Shown: positions 1 through 9,551, numbered from the stretch's first letter. The stretch is 64,000 bases of DNA from CAZIHO01 sp964538875 (GCA_964538875.1 CAZIHO010000001.1:1-64000), one strand, 5' to 3'. A program made the numbers and translations. Notes: a model not told the origin generated them from the letters alone.

Positions 1-98
1 TGGATGGCCATTTTTCAAGGTCCCCAAAAGTTCCCTGAGTTGCTAGCCGGGGGTTCGGGAAAGTCCCAGGTCCAAATGAGCGGGGCCGAGTGAATAGC

Positions 99-683
99 AT
101 GAAATTCCCTGATTGCATCAAGGTGCATGGGTTCAGCCTAGTAGACGCCATGTTGGCACTGGCGGTGGTGGCCCTACTGGTGACCATCGCTATTCCTAAC
201 CTGCGCGCCCAGATGATTAAGAGCAATCTGTCGGAACAGATGCGGGAGCTGTATGGAGCGCTCAGTTTTGCCCAGAGCGAAGCCATCAAACGGGGCGGTA
301 CCGTGACCCTTTGCAAAAGTGGCGATGGTTTGGCCTGTGGCGGTGATGGCGTGAGCTGGAACCAGGGCTGGATCCTGTTCGCGGACCGGGACGGCGACGG
401 GGTGCGGGACCTGGCTGGAAACTCCCCGGAAGTCTTGTTGCGGACCTATCCCGCCATTGCCGCCAATACCTCCTTGAGTACCGGCGTCAATTACATCAGT
501 TTTGACCGCACCGGATTGGCCAACAAGAACGGCACCCTAGTGTTCTGCGCCGACGGTGACCGGCATACCGCACGCGCCTTGATCCTTGGCCGTACCAAGA
601 TGCGCATCGCCCATGATGGGAATCGCGACGGGATTCCGGAAAAAGACGATGGGACCCCGATAGCCAGTTGCGAGCATCCCTAA
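99..683 (+). CDS. Type IV pseudopilin, FimT/GspH family
   Basis: This is a 194-aa minor pseudopilin of the FimT/GspH type, expected in the inner membrane and in the tip of a type IV pilus or type II secretion pseudopilus. A short basic leader ends in Gly11, followed by the prepilin-like run FSLVDAML and a hydrophobic helix to about residue 33. The C-terminal part has the GspH-like pattern, including the stretch SWNQGWILFADRDGDG. The residue at mature position +5 is Asp rather than the usual Glu. The ATG at 99 is used; an in-frame GTG at 90 is possible and would add three residues. No other pilus genes are visible, so a pilus cluster could lie left of the window. The family assignment is firm; pilus versus secretion role is open. 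Confidence 0.85.
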   Translation: MKFPDCIKVHGFSLVDAMLALAVVALLVTIAIPNLRAQMIKSNLSEQMRELYGALSFAQSEAIKRGGTVTLCKSGDGLACGGDGVSWNQGWILFADRDGDGVRDLAGNSPEVLLRTYPAIAANTSLSTGVNYISFDRTGLANKNGTLVFCADGDRHTARALILGRTKMRIAHDGNRDGIPEKDDGTPIASCEHP

Positions 684-867
684 TCGCCTGGCCCTGAGGC
701 GCGGGTTGGGACCCTGGGCCGGTTAGAAGCCGTCCGGTAGCCCTGGATCCCAGCAATGGCGCGGGCCTATGCAATCAACAGCACCAACCCCTTGATTGCA
801 TGGGAAAAGACTAGGCCGTTCCGGTTGCGTCAGCGGAAAATATCAGGACAGCTTCATCACCCTAGCC
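684..867. other. Convergent intergenic region with a hairpin
   Basis: This spacer separates the pseudopilin gene from the convergent pycB. It holds a perfect 10-bp inverted repeat at 769-778 and 792-801 (ATGCAATCAA and TTGATTGCAT) around a 13-nt loop. No run of T follows the stem on either strand, so it is not a classical intrinsic terminator. It may still block or stabilise transcript ends from both sides. Confidence 0.5.
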
Positions 868-2688
868 CTAGGGTTCGATGTCCAGCAGGGTTTCCTGGGG
901 GTTGACACTATCACCCTTGTGCACCCGCACCTTGGTCACGGTACCGCCGATGGGGGCCAGTATCTCGGTTTCCATCTTCATGGCCTCGGTGACCAGCACC
1001 GGCTGGCCGGCGATGACCTGATCCCCTTCCCGGACCAGCACATCCACGATATTGCCGGGCATGGCGGTGGTGACGTGACCTTCCTTGGTGGCCTTGGGGC
1101 GTTTGCCCTCGATGGCCTGCTTGACCGCCCCCTTGGCGCCCCCTTCCAGGACGATCTCATCCAGGGTCTCCACCAGCACCTCTTCCGGCATACCGTCCAC
1201 GGTGAAGTAAAAATGCCGTTCCCGCTGCTCCTTGCGGCCCGCGCCGGTAACCCGGACGTGGTAACTCTCGCCGTGCAGCACCACGTTGAACTCGGTAGGT
1301 GCCCGGGCGGCTTCCCGGCCCGCCTTGGGCGCTTCCAACGCCTCCGGGACCAGGGTGCCAGCGGCCCGCTGGTCTAAGAACAGGCGGCCCACTTCCGGGA
1401 ACATGGCGTAGGTGAGCACATCCTCCTCGCAAGTCGCCAGCAGCCCGATCTCGTTGGTCAAACGGTCCAACTCCGGCTTGAGCAAATCCGCTGGCCGCAC
1501 CTCGATGATCTCTTCTTTACCCACCGCCTGCTGTTGCAGGGTGGGATTGACTGCCGCCGGCGCCTTGCCGTACCCGCCCTGGAGGTAACGCTTAACCTCG
1601 TTGGTGATGCTTTGGTAGCGCTTGCCGGTCAGCACGTTCAGCACCGCCTGGGTGCCGACGATCTGGGAGGTGGGCGTGACCAGGGGCGGATAGCCTAAGT
1701 CCTTGCGCACCCGGGGGATTTCCTCCAACACCTTGTTCATGCGTTCCAGGGCGTTCTGCTCCTTCAGTTGCTGGGACAGGTTGGAGATCATGCCGCCGGG
1801 CACCTGATTCACCTGGACCCGGGTATCTACGCCCGTGTAGTCGCTTTCGTATTGGTGATATTTCTTCCGGGTGCCATAGAAATACATGCCGATGTCCTGG
1901 ATTTTCTTCAAGTCCAGGCCAGTGTCGTAGGGAGTGCCGCGCAGGGCCGCCACCATGCTTTCCGTGGGCGGATGGCTGGTACCGCCGGCCCAAGACGAAA
2001 TGGCGGTGTCGATGTGTTCGCAGCCGTTCTCAATGGCCTTGAGATGGCACATGTCCGACAGACCGGAGGTGGCATGGGAATGCAGATGCAGGGGTAGGGC
2101 TACTGCATCCTTGAGCGCCTTGACCAGATCCGCCGTGGCATAGGGGGTCAGGAGTCCCGCCATATCTTTGATAGCGATGGACTGACAGCCCATTTGCTCC
2201 AGTTCCTTGGCTTGGGCCACGAAACCGGCAATGTTATGGACCGGGCTGGTCGTATAGCAAATGGTGCCCTGGGCGTGCTTGCCCGCCGCCAGGGTGGCTT
2301 CCACGGCGGTCTTGATGTTGCGCAGGTCGTTCAGGGCGTCGAAGATGCGGAACACGTCCATGCCGTTTTCCGCCGACTTGCGCACGAAGGCGCGCACCAG
2401 GTCATCCGAATAATGCCGGTAGCCCAACAGATTTTGACCGCGCAGCAACATCTGCAGGCGGGTGTTGGGCAGCGCCGCCCGTAGCCTGCGCAGCCGTTCC
2501 CAGGGGTCTTCCTTCAAGAAGCGCACACAGGCATCGAAGGTGGCGCCGCCCCAGCATTCCAGGGACCAATAGCCGATGGCGTCCAGCTTCTCACAGATGG
2601 GTAGCATATCCTCCGTGCGCATGCGGGTAGCGATCAGCGACTGATGGGCGTCGCGCAGGATGACATCCGTGATATGGACCTTGGGCAT
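868..2688 (-). CDS. pycB: Pyruvate carboxylase subunit B (carboxyltransferase and biotin carrier)
   Basis: This 606-aa protein would transfer carboxyl groups from carboxybiotin to pyruvate, giving oxaloacetate in the cytoplasm. The N-terminal HMGL-like TIM barrel begins VILRDAHQSL and contains LHLHSHATSG, whose histidines bind metal. The conserved carboxylase domain follows, then a C-terminal biotinyl domain with EAMKMET; the biotinylated Lys is about residue 571. The architecture also fits the alpha subunit of oxaloacetate decarboxylase. However, the biotin carboxylase gene lies just upstream and no oadB or oadG membrane subunit is adjacent, so two-subunit anaplerotic pyruvate carboxylase is preferred. 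It probably shares a transcript with pycA across a 174-nt spacer rich in hairpins. Confidence 0.88.
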   Translation of the reverse strand: MPKVHITDVILRDAHQSLIATRMRTEDMLPICEKLDAIGYWSLECWGGATFDACVRFLKEDPWERLRRLRAALPNTRLQMLLRGQNLLGYRHYSDDLVRAFVRKSAENGMDVFRIFDALNDLRNIKTAVEATLAAGKHAQGTICYTTSPVHNIAGFVAQAKELEQMGCQSIAIKDMAGLLTPYATADLVKALKDAVALPLHLHSHATSGLSDMCHLKAIENGCEHIDTAISSWAGGTSHPPTESMVAALRGTPYDTGLDLKKIQDIGMYFYGTRKKYHQYESDYTGVDTRVQVNQVPGGMISNLSQQLKEQNALERMNKVLEEIPRVRKDLGYPPLVTPTSQIVGTQAVLNVLTGKRYQSITNEVKRYLQGGYGKAPAAVNPTLQQQAVGKEEIIEVRPADLLKPELDRLTNEIGLLATCEEDVLTYAMFPEVGRLFLDQRAAGTLVPEALEAPKAGREAARAPTEFNVVLHGESYHVRVTGAGRKEQRERHFYFTVDGMPEEVLVETLDEIVLEGGAKGAVKQAIEGKRPKATKEGHVTTAMPGNIVDVLVREGDQVIAGQPVLVTEAMKMETEILAPIGGTVTKVRVHKGDSVNPQETLLDIEP

Positions 2689-2862
2689 GACGACTTCTCC
2701 TGAGACTAAAGGGGAGCTTGAAAAATGGCCATCCAGACCATTCTTGCAAGTCGCAAAGCGTAAATCTGATTTCCGCTTTGGTTCATTTTCAAGCAGTTAT
2801 CTGCTTAGAAAATGGCGGGGTATCCCTACCCCGCACGGGCAACCTGAATAGTTCAAGGTGCC
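2689..2862 (-). promoter_or_regulatory. pycA-pycB spacer with two tandem hairpins
   Basis: The spacer between the two subunit genes carries two short hairpins. One spans 2786-2812: AAGCAG and CTGCTT around a TTAT loop, extended by TTTTC and GAAAA with one bulge. The other spans 2816-2833: CGGGGTA and TACCCCG around a 4-nt loop. It also holds 19 bases (2717-2735) that are the exact inverted copy of window positions 1-19. No T tract follows either stem, so attenuation or RNA processing is only a possibility. Confidence 0.4.
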
Positions 2863-4281
2863 CTAAAGACCCGCGTGCAGGGCGACGGCGGTGGCAAGCA
2901 CCGCCGCCAGGTCGCCTCGGCGGCGTTTGGCGGAGTATTCAGTGAGTTCCGGATGGCTTTCGACGAAACTGGTGTCGAAGTTGCCCTTACGGAATTCCGG
3001 GGAACGCAGGATCTCCAGGTAATAGGGAATGGTGGTGCGAATGCCTTCCACGCCCATGTCCCGCAGGGCCCGTTCTCCCCGGGAGATCACGTCTTCCCAG
3101 TTGAGGGCCCAGACGATCACCTTGGCGATCATGGAATCGTAGTAGGGCGGAATGGTGTAGCCGGTGTAAATGGCGGTGTCGGTGCGCACCCCCGGACCGC
3201 CTGGCGCGTAATAGCGGGATAGGCGGCCAAAGCTGGGCAAGAAGTTGTTTTTCGGGTCTTCGGCGTTGATGCGGAACTGCATGGCATAGCCGCGCCGGGT
3301 GACCTGATCCTGGCGAAACCGCAGGCGCAACCCGGCGGCGACGCGAATCTGTTCTTCCACGATGTCCACGCCGGTGATGGTTTCGCTGACCGTGTGTTCG
3401 ACCTGGATGCGGGTATTCATTTCCATGAAGTAGAAGCGGTTATCCTGGTCCATGAGCAGTTCCACGGTGCCCGCATTGGTGTAGCCCACCGCCTTAGCGG
3501 CGATCACCGCCAAGCCGCCGATGTATTGACGCTGGGCCTCGTCCAATTGGGGCGAGGGTGCGATTTCAATCAACTTCTGATTACGGCGCTGAATCGAGCA
3601 ATCCCGCTCGTATAGATGAATGCAATTGCCATGCTGGTCCGCCAGGATCTGTACTTCCAGGTGGCGGGGATTGACCACGCACTTTTCCATGAAGACTTCG
3701 GCGCGGCCGAACGCCTTGGTGGCCTCGGAAATCACCCGCTCGAAGTTGCGTTGCAATTCTTCCGGCGAGTCACAGCGGCGAATGCCCCGCCCGCCGCCAC
3801 CGGAGGTGGCCTTGAGCATCACCGGATAACCCAGTTGCTGGGCGGCGGCCAGGGCTGCGTCCAGGTCGTCCAGGTTGCCGCTGGTGCCCGGCGTGATCGG
3901 AATGCCCGCCTTCTGCATGGCGAAACGGGCTTCAGTCTTGTCGCCCATGCGGCGAATCACCTCGGCGCTGGGGCCGATAAAGGTGATCCCCTGCTGGGCG
4001 CAAATCTCTGCCAGTTCCGGGTTTTCCGACAAGAAACCGTACCCCGGATGAATCGCGTCGCAACCGGTAGCGGTCGCTAGGCTGACGATCCGATGCACAT
4101 TGAGATAACCGGCCAGAGGGTCGCTACCCAGGCTATAGGCTTCATCGGCCTTCTTGACATGCAGGGAATAGCGATCGGCGTCTGAATAAATCGCCGCCGA
4201 ACGGATGCCCATTTCAGCGCAGGCCCGGATGACCCGGACGGCGATTTCGCCACGGTTGGCGACCAGGATTTTACGGAACAA
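2863..4281 (-). CDS. pycA: Pyruvate carboxylase subunit A (biotin carboxylase)
   Basis: This 472-aa ATP-grasp enzyme carboxylates the biotin carried by PycB using bicarbonate and ATP. It starts with the family signature KILVANRGEIAVRVIRA, has HPGYGFLSEN, the glycine-rich ATP loop KATSGGGGRGIR, and the catalytic EMNTRIQVEHTVSE segment; the length is usual. The start is a TTG at 4281, chosen because GGAG lies 8 nt before it in the mRNA and the protein begins exactly at the conserved N-terminus. AccC of acetyl-CoA carboxylase has the same fold. Position next to the carboxyltransferase gene, rather than accB, argues for the pyruvate enzyme. Confidence 0.85.
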   Translation of the reverse strand: MFRKILVANRGEIAVRVIRACAEMGIRSAAIYSDADRYSLHVKKADEAYSLGSDPLAGYLNVHRIVSLATATGCDAIHPGYGFLSENPELAEICAQQGITFIGPSAEVIRRMGDKTEARFAMQKAGIPITPGTSGNLDDLDAALAAAQQLGYPVMLKATSGGGGRGIRRCDSPEELQRNFERVISEATKAFGRAEVFMEKCVVNPRHLEVQILADQHGNCIHLYERDCSIQRRNQKLIEIAPSPQLDEAQRQYIGGLAVIAAKAVGYTNAGTVELLMDQDNRFYFMEMNTRIQVEHTVSETITGVDIVEEQIRVAAGLRLRFRQDQVTRRGYAMQFRINAEDPKNNFLPSFGRLSRYYAPGGPGVRTDTAIYTGYTIPPYYDSMIAKVIVWALNWEDVISRGERALRDMGVEGIRTTIPYYLEILRSPEFRKGNFDTSFVESHPELTEYSAKRRRGDLAAVLATAVALHAGL

Positions 4282-4385
4282 CTCAAGTTCTCCAGCGTTG
4301 GCGGGTTCGGGATACCTTAATGGACGGCTTTGGTGCGGTACAAAAAATCCAGCGTTACGGACCGGTTCAGGGGCGTGGGTGCCGA

Positions 4386-4913
4386 TCAGTGACCGTCATT
4401 GTCCAATGAGCGGGTCAGCCGGTCCGTGTAGGCAAACAGCAGGCCGGAGAATACAAATGACATATGAATGCCCACCATCCAAGCCAATTGCTCATTGCTG
4501 TAGGCCTGGATATTGATGAACGCCTTGAGTAATTCGATGGCGGAAATGGCCACGATGGAACCAATCAACTTGATCTTGAGGCCGGCAAAGCTCACCTTGC
4601 CCATCCAACTGGGGCGGTCTTCGTGGTCGCCGGTGTCGATCTTGGAAACAAAGTTCTCGTAACCCGCGAACACGATGACCAACAATAGGTTGGAAATGAG
4701 GGCTACGTCTACCAGGGACAGGACGCCGACGATGATGGCACTGCCGTGCCCGGACCATACCAGGGGTACCAGGGACAGGAATTCCTTGCAGAACTTGACC
4801 AGCAGCAGCCCGATGGTGAGCACTAGCCCCACGTAAAAGGGTGCCAGCAGCCAGCGGCTGTTGAACATGAGGGTTTCCAGACCGTGTTCGAGGCGGCGCA
4901 TGGGACTGTCCAT
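4386..4913 (-). CDS. YqhA-family inner membrane protein
   Basis: This 175-aa polytopic membrane protein belongs to the YqhA (UPF0114, TIGR00645) family, whose function is unknown. Hydrophobic segments lie at about residues 20-42, 58-86, 110-128 and 142-164. Between them is a charged segment containing the family-typical run FVSKIDTGDHEDRPSWMG. The start codon lies 3 nt after the proS stop, so the gene is almost certainly co-transcribed and translationally coupled with proS. Nothing in the sequence suggests a specific role. Confidence 0.85.
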   Translation of the reverse strand: MDSPMRRLEHGLETLMFNSRWLLAPFYVGLVLTIGLLLVKFCKEFLSLVPLVWSGHGSAIIVGVLSLVDVALISNLLLVIVFAGYENFVSKIDTGDHEDRPSWMGKVSFAGLKIKLIGSIVAISAIELLKAFINIQAYSNEQLAWMVGIHMSFVFSGLLFAYTDRLTRSLDNDGH

Positions 4914-4916
4914 GGT

Positions 4917-6626
4917 CTAGCCAGCCAGGACCCGGCGCAGGAAGGGCAGGATCTCATCCATGGGGATGAATTGATTATCCGTATCCCGCCGGCCCCGGTA
5001 TTCCAGCAGGCCGTCGTCCAGACCCTTTTCACCTACCACGATCCGGTGGGGAATGCCGATCAGCTCCATATCCGCGAACATGACGCCGGGGCGGGCGTCC
5101 CGGTCGTCCAGCAACACCTCGATGCCGGCCGCCTCCAGTTCCCCCTGGAGTTTTTCCACCGCTTCCCGCACCCGGTAAGACTTGTGCAATTTCATGGGGA
5201 CTAGGGCCACCTGGAAGGGCGCGATGGCGGCGGGCCAGATGATGCCCCGCTCGTCGTGGCTCTGCTCGATGGCGGCGGCCACCACCCGGGACACGCCGAT
5301 GCCGTAGCAACCCATGGTCAGGGTCAGGGCCTTGCCCTGTTCATCCAGCACCTGGCAATTCATGGCGGCGCTGTACTTTTGCCCCAGTTGGAAAATATGG
5401 CCCACTTCGATCCCGCGCAGGATGCGTAGGGTGCCCCGCCCATCCGGGCTCGGGTCCCCGTCCCGCACGTTGCGCAGGTCCGCCAGCGGCGGCAGGGGCA
5501 GGTCCCGCTCCCAGTTGAGGCCAAACCAGTGTTGACCGTCGCTGTTGGCGCCGGCGCTGAAGTCCGCCAGCACCGCCACGGCCCGATCCGCGATACAGGG
5601 AATGGGCAGGCCCAGGGGACCCAGGGAACCGACGCTGGCGCCGATGGCGGCGCGGATATCCGCCTCGCTGGCCATGCGCAGGGGACTGGCGACCTGGGGC
5701 AACTTGGCTGCCTTGATGGCATTGAGTTCATGGTCACCCCGCACCAGCAGGGCCACCAGGCCCCCGTCGGACCCCTGCACCACCAGGGTCTTGAGAGTGC
5801 GTTCGATGGGTTGGCCGAACTGGTCCACCAACTCTTGGATGGTGCGGGCCCTGGGGGTATCCACCCGGCGCAGCGCCTCGGCGGGGGCCGGCCGCTCCTG
5901 GGCCGGCGCCAGGGCCTCGGCCAGTTCCAGGTTAGCGGCGTAATCGCTGTCCGTGGAGAAGGCGATGGCGTCTTCGCCGGAGTCCGCCAGCACGTGAAAT
6001 TCGTGGGAGCCGCTGCCGCCAATGGCCCCGGTGTCCGCCGCTACCGGACGAAACTCCAGTCCGCAACGGCTGAAGATGCGGCAGTAGGTGGCGTGCATCG
6101 CTTGATAGGTCTGTTCCAGGGACGCCTGGTCCAGATGGAAGGAGTAGGCGTCCTTCATGATGAATTCCCGGGCCCGCATTACGCCGAAGCGGGGCCGGAT
6201 CTCGTCCCGGAACTTGGTCTGGATCTGGTACAGGTTCAGGGGCAGTTGCTTGTAGCTGCGCAGTTCGCCCCGCACCAGGTCGGTGATGATTTCCTCATGG
6301 GTGGGCCCGAAGCAGAACTCCCGCTGATGGCGGTCCCGGATGCGCAACAGTTCGGGGCCGTACCTGTCCCAGCGGCCCGATTCCTGCCAGAGTTCCGCCG
6401 GTTGTACTGCGGGCATCAGCACCTCTAGGGCGCCGGCCCGGTTCATCTCGTCCCGCACGATGGCCTCCACCCGGCGTAGCACCCGCAGGCCCAGGGGCAG
6501 CCAGGTGTAAACACCGGCCGCCAACTTGCGGATCATGCCGGCGCGCAGCATCAGTCGATGGCTGACCACCTCCGCCTCGGCGGGGGTTTCCTTCAGGGTA
6601 TGTAACGGAAATTGAGAAGTGCGCAT
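4917..6626 (-). CDS. proS: Prolyl-tRNA synthetase
   Basis: This 569-aa class IIa synthetase charges tRNA-Pro with proline in the cytoplasm. Motif 1 lies in the first 80 residues (LRRVEAIVRDEMNRAGALEVLMPAVQ begins it), motif 2 includes FRDEIRPRFGVMRAREF, and motif 3 includes MGCYGIGVSRVVAA. Between motifs 2 and 3 sits the roughly 180-residue editing insertion of the bacterial form. A C-terminal anticodon-binding domain follows. Length matches the usual bacterial enzyme. It is the first gene of a two-gene unit with yqhA. Confidence 0.97.
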   Translation of the reverse strand: MRTSQFPLHTLKETPAEAEVVSHRLMLRAGMIRKLAAGVYTWLPLGLRVLRRVEAIVRDEMNRAGALEVLMPAVQPAELWQESGRWDRYGPELLRIRDRHQREFCFGPTHEEIITDLVRGELRSYKQLPLNLYQIQTKFRDEIRPRFGVMRAREFIMKDAYSFHLDQASLEQTYQAMHATYCRIFSRCGLEFRPVAADTGAIGGSGSHEFHVLADSGEDAIAFSTDSDYAANLELAEALAPAQERPAPAEALRRVDTPRARTIQELVDQFGQPIERTLKTLVVQGSDGGLVALLVRGDHELNAIKAAKLPQVASPLRMASEADIRAAIGASVGSLGPLGLPIPCIADRAVAVLADFSAGANSDGQHWFGLNWERDLPLPPLADLRNVRDGDPSPDGRGTLRILRGIEVGHIFQLGQKYSAAMNCQVLDEQGKALTLTMGCYGIGVSRVVAAAIEQSHDERGIIWPAAIAPFQVALVPMKLHKSYRVREAVEKLQGELEAAGIEVLLDDRDARPGVMFADMELIGIPHRIVVGEKGLDDGLLEYRGRRDTDNQFIPMDEILPFLRRVLAG

Positions 6627-6768
6627 CGGCGGTCGTCCGGATCAGGCCAAAACTTGGCAATGGTATCCCTGGGCACCTTAGCTGACAACGGCGCTTCCCG
6701 TCATTCTTGGCCAAAAATCCTGATGGCGTCCTCGAATCTTTTTGAGGTATTCAATGCTTGTGGTGGGC

Positions 6769-8337
6769 CTAGGGCGTCAGGGGTCCGCAAAAGCTGGCTT
6801 GGCCGCGCTCCAGGCGCAGCAGGTGGGTCATGCCCGTTGGCAACTCTTCCTGGTGATGGGTGACATAGATCAGCCCCCGTCCGGGCTGGCGGGCCAGGCG
6901 GCCGATGAGCGTCACCAGGCGCTGCCGGTTGGCGGGATCCAGGCCTTGACAGGGTTCGTCGAGCACCAGCAGCAGGGGATTCTTGACCAGGGCCCGGGCT
7001 AGCAGCGCCAAGCGTTGGGCGCCGGTGGACAGTTCCCTGAGTGGTGTCTTGGCCTGGCAGCCGAGGCCGACTCGGGTCAGCCAGGCGTGTGCCTCGGCCA
7101 GTTGGTCCGGAGTGCATTCCCGGTGCAGCCCGATACTGTCGAAATAGCCGGAACAGACCACCTCCAGGGCCGTCACCGAGGCATCGTAGTGGGCGTGAAT
7201 CTCCGGGGCCACCCAGCCAATTCGGGCCTTGATTTCCCAAATGCTGTCGCCGCTGCCCCGGCAGCGCCCAAACAGGCGCACCCGGTTGGCGTAGGCTTGC
7301 GGGTTATCGCCGGTGATCAGGCTCATCAGGGTGGTCTTACCGGAGCCGTTCGGACCTTGTAGGAGCCAGCGTTCCCCCGGCCGCACCGTCCAATCAATGC
7401 CGTCCAGGATGATCTGGTCGCCGTAGGCCACCCGCGCCTGGCGCATGGCGACCAACTCGGGGGGTGGCGCGGGTAGCGGAGGCGGCAGGTCAAGGGCATC
7501 GGCGGGAGCCGGGTCAAGGGCGGGGGCCGCCTTGGCAGTAGGGCTGCGGCGCCAGGCGCGGGTATCGTCCCGGCCGACCACCTGACAATCCGCCAGACGC
7601 AGCAGGTGGCTGGTGGTGGCCGGGAGGACCTCAACATGGCGGGTTAGGAACACCAGACTGATGCCTTCGGCGGGCAGAGTGGCGAGGGTCGCGGCCAGGT
7701 TGGCCCGGTAGCCCACGTCCAGCCCGGCGTAAGGGTCGTCCAGGATCAGCAGCCGCGGTTGTTGAAGCAGGGCCCGGGCCAGCATCAGCTTGCGGGTTTC
7801 CCCCTGGGACAACTGGGCCAGCTTGCGGGACAGCAGATCCTGGATTCCCAGTCGAGCGCTGACCGTGCGGACCCGCTCCTGGTAAGTCTCCGGGTCGCCG
7901 TCGGCAAATACCTGATAGGGGCTGACGCCTTCCACCTCGTGGCGGGACAGCAGGTCGCTGACCAGGCAGGCCCGGTCTAGCAATCCGGCCTGCCAGCGGG
8001 CCTGGTAGAAGGGGCTATGGCGCGCTACCAACTGACTTTGGCTGTCCGCCGACAGCAGCACTACCCGCCGGCGTACCTCGCCATGGCGTTCCAGCAGGCG
8101 GTCGCTGGTGGCAAATCCATATTCCAGGGTGCCCCGCGCCAGGGCTACCCGGCCAGTCAAGGCCAGGCCCAATAGGGACTTGCCGCTGCCGTTGGGGCCG
8201 AGCAAGGCCCATTGTTCCCCTGGCTGGATCACCCAGTCGAGACCGGCGAAGAATTCCCGATCATGACAGCGGAAAGTGGCATCGCGCAGGCGGATCAGGG
8301 CTGGGCCGGACATGGGCAGGGCTGGGTCGATGGGCAT
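6769..8337 (-). CDS. Tandem ABC ATPase, ModF/PhrA-like
   Basis: This 522-aa cytoplasmic protein has two ABC nucleotide-binding domains and no membrane segment. Domain 1 has Walker A GPNGSGKS, signature LSQGETRKL and Walker B LLILDDPYAGLD. Domain 2 has GPNGSGKTT, signature LSTGAQRL and LLVLDEPCQGLD. The order and spacing resemble ModF (PhrA), linked in other bacteria to molybdate transport loci, though its exact role is uncertain. In domain 1 the catalytic Glu after Walker B is Asp, so the two sites may hydrolyse ATP unequally. No modABC genes are nearby. A proline-rich linker joins the domains around residues 270-295. Confidence 0.75.
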   Translation of the reverse strand: MPIDPALPMSGPALIRLRDATFRCHDREFFAGLDWVIQPGEQWALLGPNGSGKSLLGLALTGRVALARGTLEYGFATSDRLLERHGEVRRRVVLLSADSQSQLVARHSPFYQARWQAGLLDRACLVSDLLSRHEVEGVSPYQVFADGDPETYQERVRTVSARLGIQDLLSRKLAQLSQGETRKLMLARALLQQPRLLILDDPYAGLDVGYRANLAATLATLPAEGISLVFLTRHVEVLPATTSHLLRLADCQVVGRDDTRAWRRSPTAKAAPALDPAPADALDLPPPLPAPPPELVAMRQARVAYGDQIILDGIDWTVRPGERWLLQGPNGSGKTTLMSLITGDNPQAYANRVRLFGRCRGSGDSIWEIKARIGWVAPEIHAHYDASVTALEVVCSGYFDSIGLHRECTPDQLAEAHAWLTRVGLGCQAKTPLRELSTGAQRLALLARALVKNPLLLVLDEPCQGLDPANRQRLVTLIGRLARQPGRGLIYVTHHQEELPTGMTHLLRLERGQASFCGPLTP

Positions 8338-8610
8338 GGTTTAGCGGTCACTCAAGGTATCCGGCCCTTCCGCTGCCCGCAAGCCGTTGCTGGGGCGGAC
8401 CCGCGCAAAGCCTGGATTTTTACCAGGATGAATTCCTGGGGGAGGCCCGGATCTGGTGATTTGAACGCTTTATCTGGCCGCTTGGCGCGGGGTAAAATCA
8501 GCGGCTGCCTGACCGGCCCCCGTCTGGGGCCGGCTAAGGCGCGCTGGGCCCGATGGTGTCCCCGGCCAATCCAGGGACTTTATGATTTAATCGAGACGTA
8601 ACAGGTCGTT
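8338..8610. other. Divergent intergenic region
   Basis: This 273-bp region separates the divergent ModF-like and ferredoxin-NADP reductase genes and must hold their promoters. I could not pick out convincing paired -35 and -10 elements or a strong inverted repeat. The part just before the reductase start is AT-richer than the rest. Confidence 0.3.
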
Positions 8611-9474
8611 ATGAGCAATCTCAAAGAGTTTGATACCAACAAGCGTTGGACCGCAGAAGTCAGGACTACCCGGCGCATCACCCCGGAAAAGGCAGACGAG
8701 GTACGCAACATCCAACTCTATATACCGGGCACGGGCTTCGCCTACCAGGTGGGCCAAAGCGTTGGCATCATCATTCCGGGTCCCCATGCGTTCGGTAACG
8801 CGACCCATATGCGTCTCTACAGCATCGCGGACGCCTGTCCGGACCCAGATGGGGGCACGGAAATCGACCTGTGTGTGCGGCGCTGCTTTTATATCGACGA
8901 GGTCAGCGGCGAGCGCTTTCCGGGCGTGGCGTCCAACGCCCTGTGTGACGCCCGGCCGGGCGACCAATTCATCCTAACCGGGCCCTACCGCAGTCAGTTC
9001 AAGATGCCGCCGGAGTCCAGTTGCAATGTGCTGATGATCGGCACCGGCACCGGTATCGCGCCGTTCCGCGCCTTTCTCAAGGAAGCCTACGAGCGGCACT
9101 CCGGCTGGCAAGGCCAGGTGCGACTCTACTATGGCGCCCGCACTGGCATGGAAGTGCTCTATCAAAACAATCACAACGATGATTTGAGCAACTATTACGA
9201 TCAGGCGACCTACCAGGCGTTCTCTGGGTTGAGCCGCCGGCCCGGTCTCCAGGGCGAGGGCGACGCTCTGCAAAGTACTCTCAAGGAGCATGCCCAGGAA
9301 ATCTGGACCTTGGTTCAAGAACCCAACACCTACGTGTATCTGGCCGGTCTGGAACGTATTTCCAGCGCCTTGGATCAACTCATGAGCGAACTGGCGGGCT
9401 CGGCCAGCCGTTGGCGCTGGATGCGGCAGGATCTCCGGGACCAGGGCCGCTGGTCGGAAATTCTGTACGTCTAA
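8611..9474 (+). CDS. Ferredoxin--NADP reductase, plant type
   Basis: This 287-aa flavoprotein would exchange electrons between ferredoxin or flavodoxin and NADP(H) in the cytoplasm. The FAD-binding part has RLYSIAD (about residues 68-74) and CVRRC. GVASNALC corresponds to the conserved GVCSNYLC of plant-type enzymes. The NADP domain has GTGTGIAPFRAF at about 144-155 and YLAGLE near 345-350 of the usual alignment, and the protein ends in the aromatic-containing tail ILYV. It lies 77 nt upstream of tatD and may be co-transcribed with tatD and hypF. It could supply a reductant for many pathways; the partner is not visible. Confidence 0.85.
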   Translation: MSNLKEFDTNKRWTAEVRTTRRITPEKADEVRNIQLYIPGTGFAYQVGQSVGIIIPGPHAFGNATHMRLYSIADACPDPDGGTEIDLCVRRCFYIDEVSGERFPGVASNALCDARPGDQFILTGPYRSQFKMPPESSCNVLMIGTGTGIAPFRAFLKEAYERHSGWQGQVRLYYGARTGMEVLYQNNHNDDLSNYYDQATYQAFSGLSRRPGLQGEGDALQSTLKEHAQEIWTLVQEPNTYVYLAGLERISSALDQLMSELAGSASRWRWMRQDLRDQGRWSEILYV

Positions 9475-9551
9475 TCCCGCCCGGTCCCGGAATCCTGGAA
9501 CCTGTCCGGGATTCCGTCGGCCAGCGCCGCTCCAACCCAGCGGGGACGGCC

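Noticed and set aside
868..4281. Sodium-pumping oxaloacetate decarboxylase
   Set aside because: The alpha-subunit architecture fits, but no beta or gamma membrane subunit is adjacent, while a biotin carboxylase gene is.
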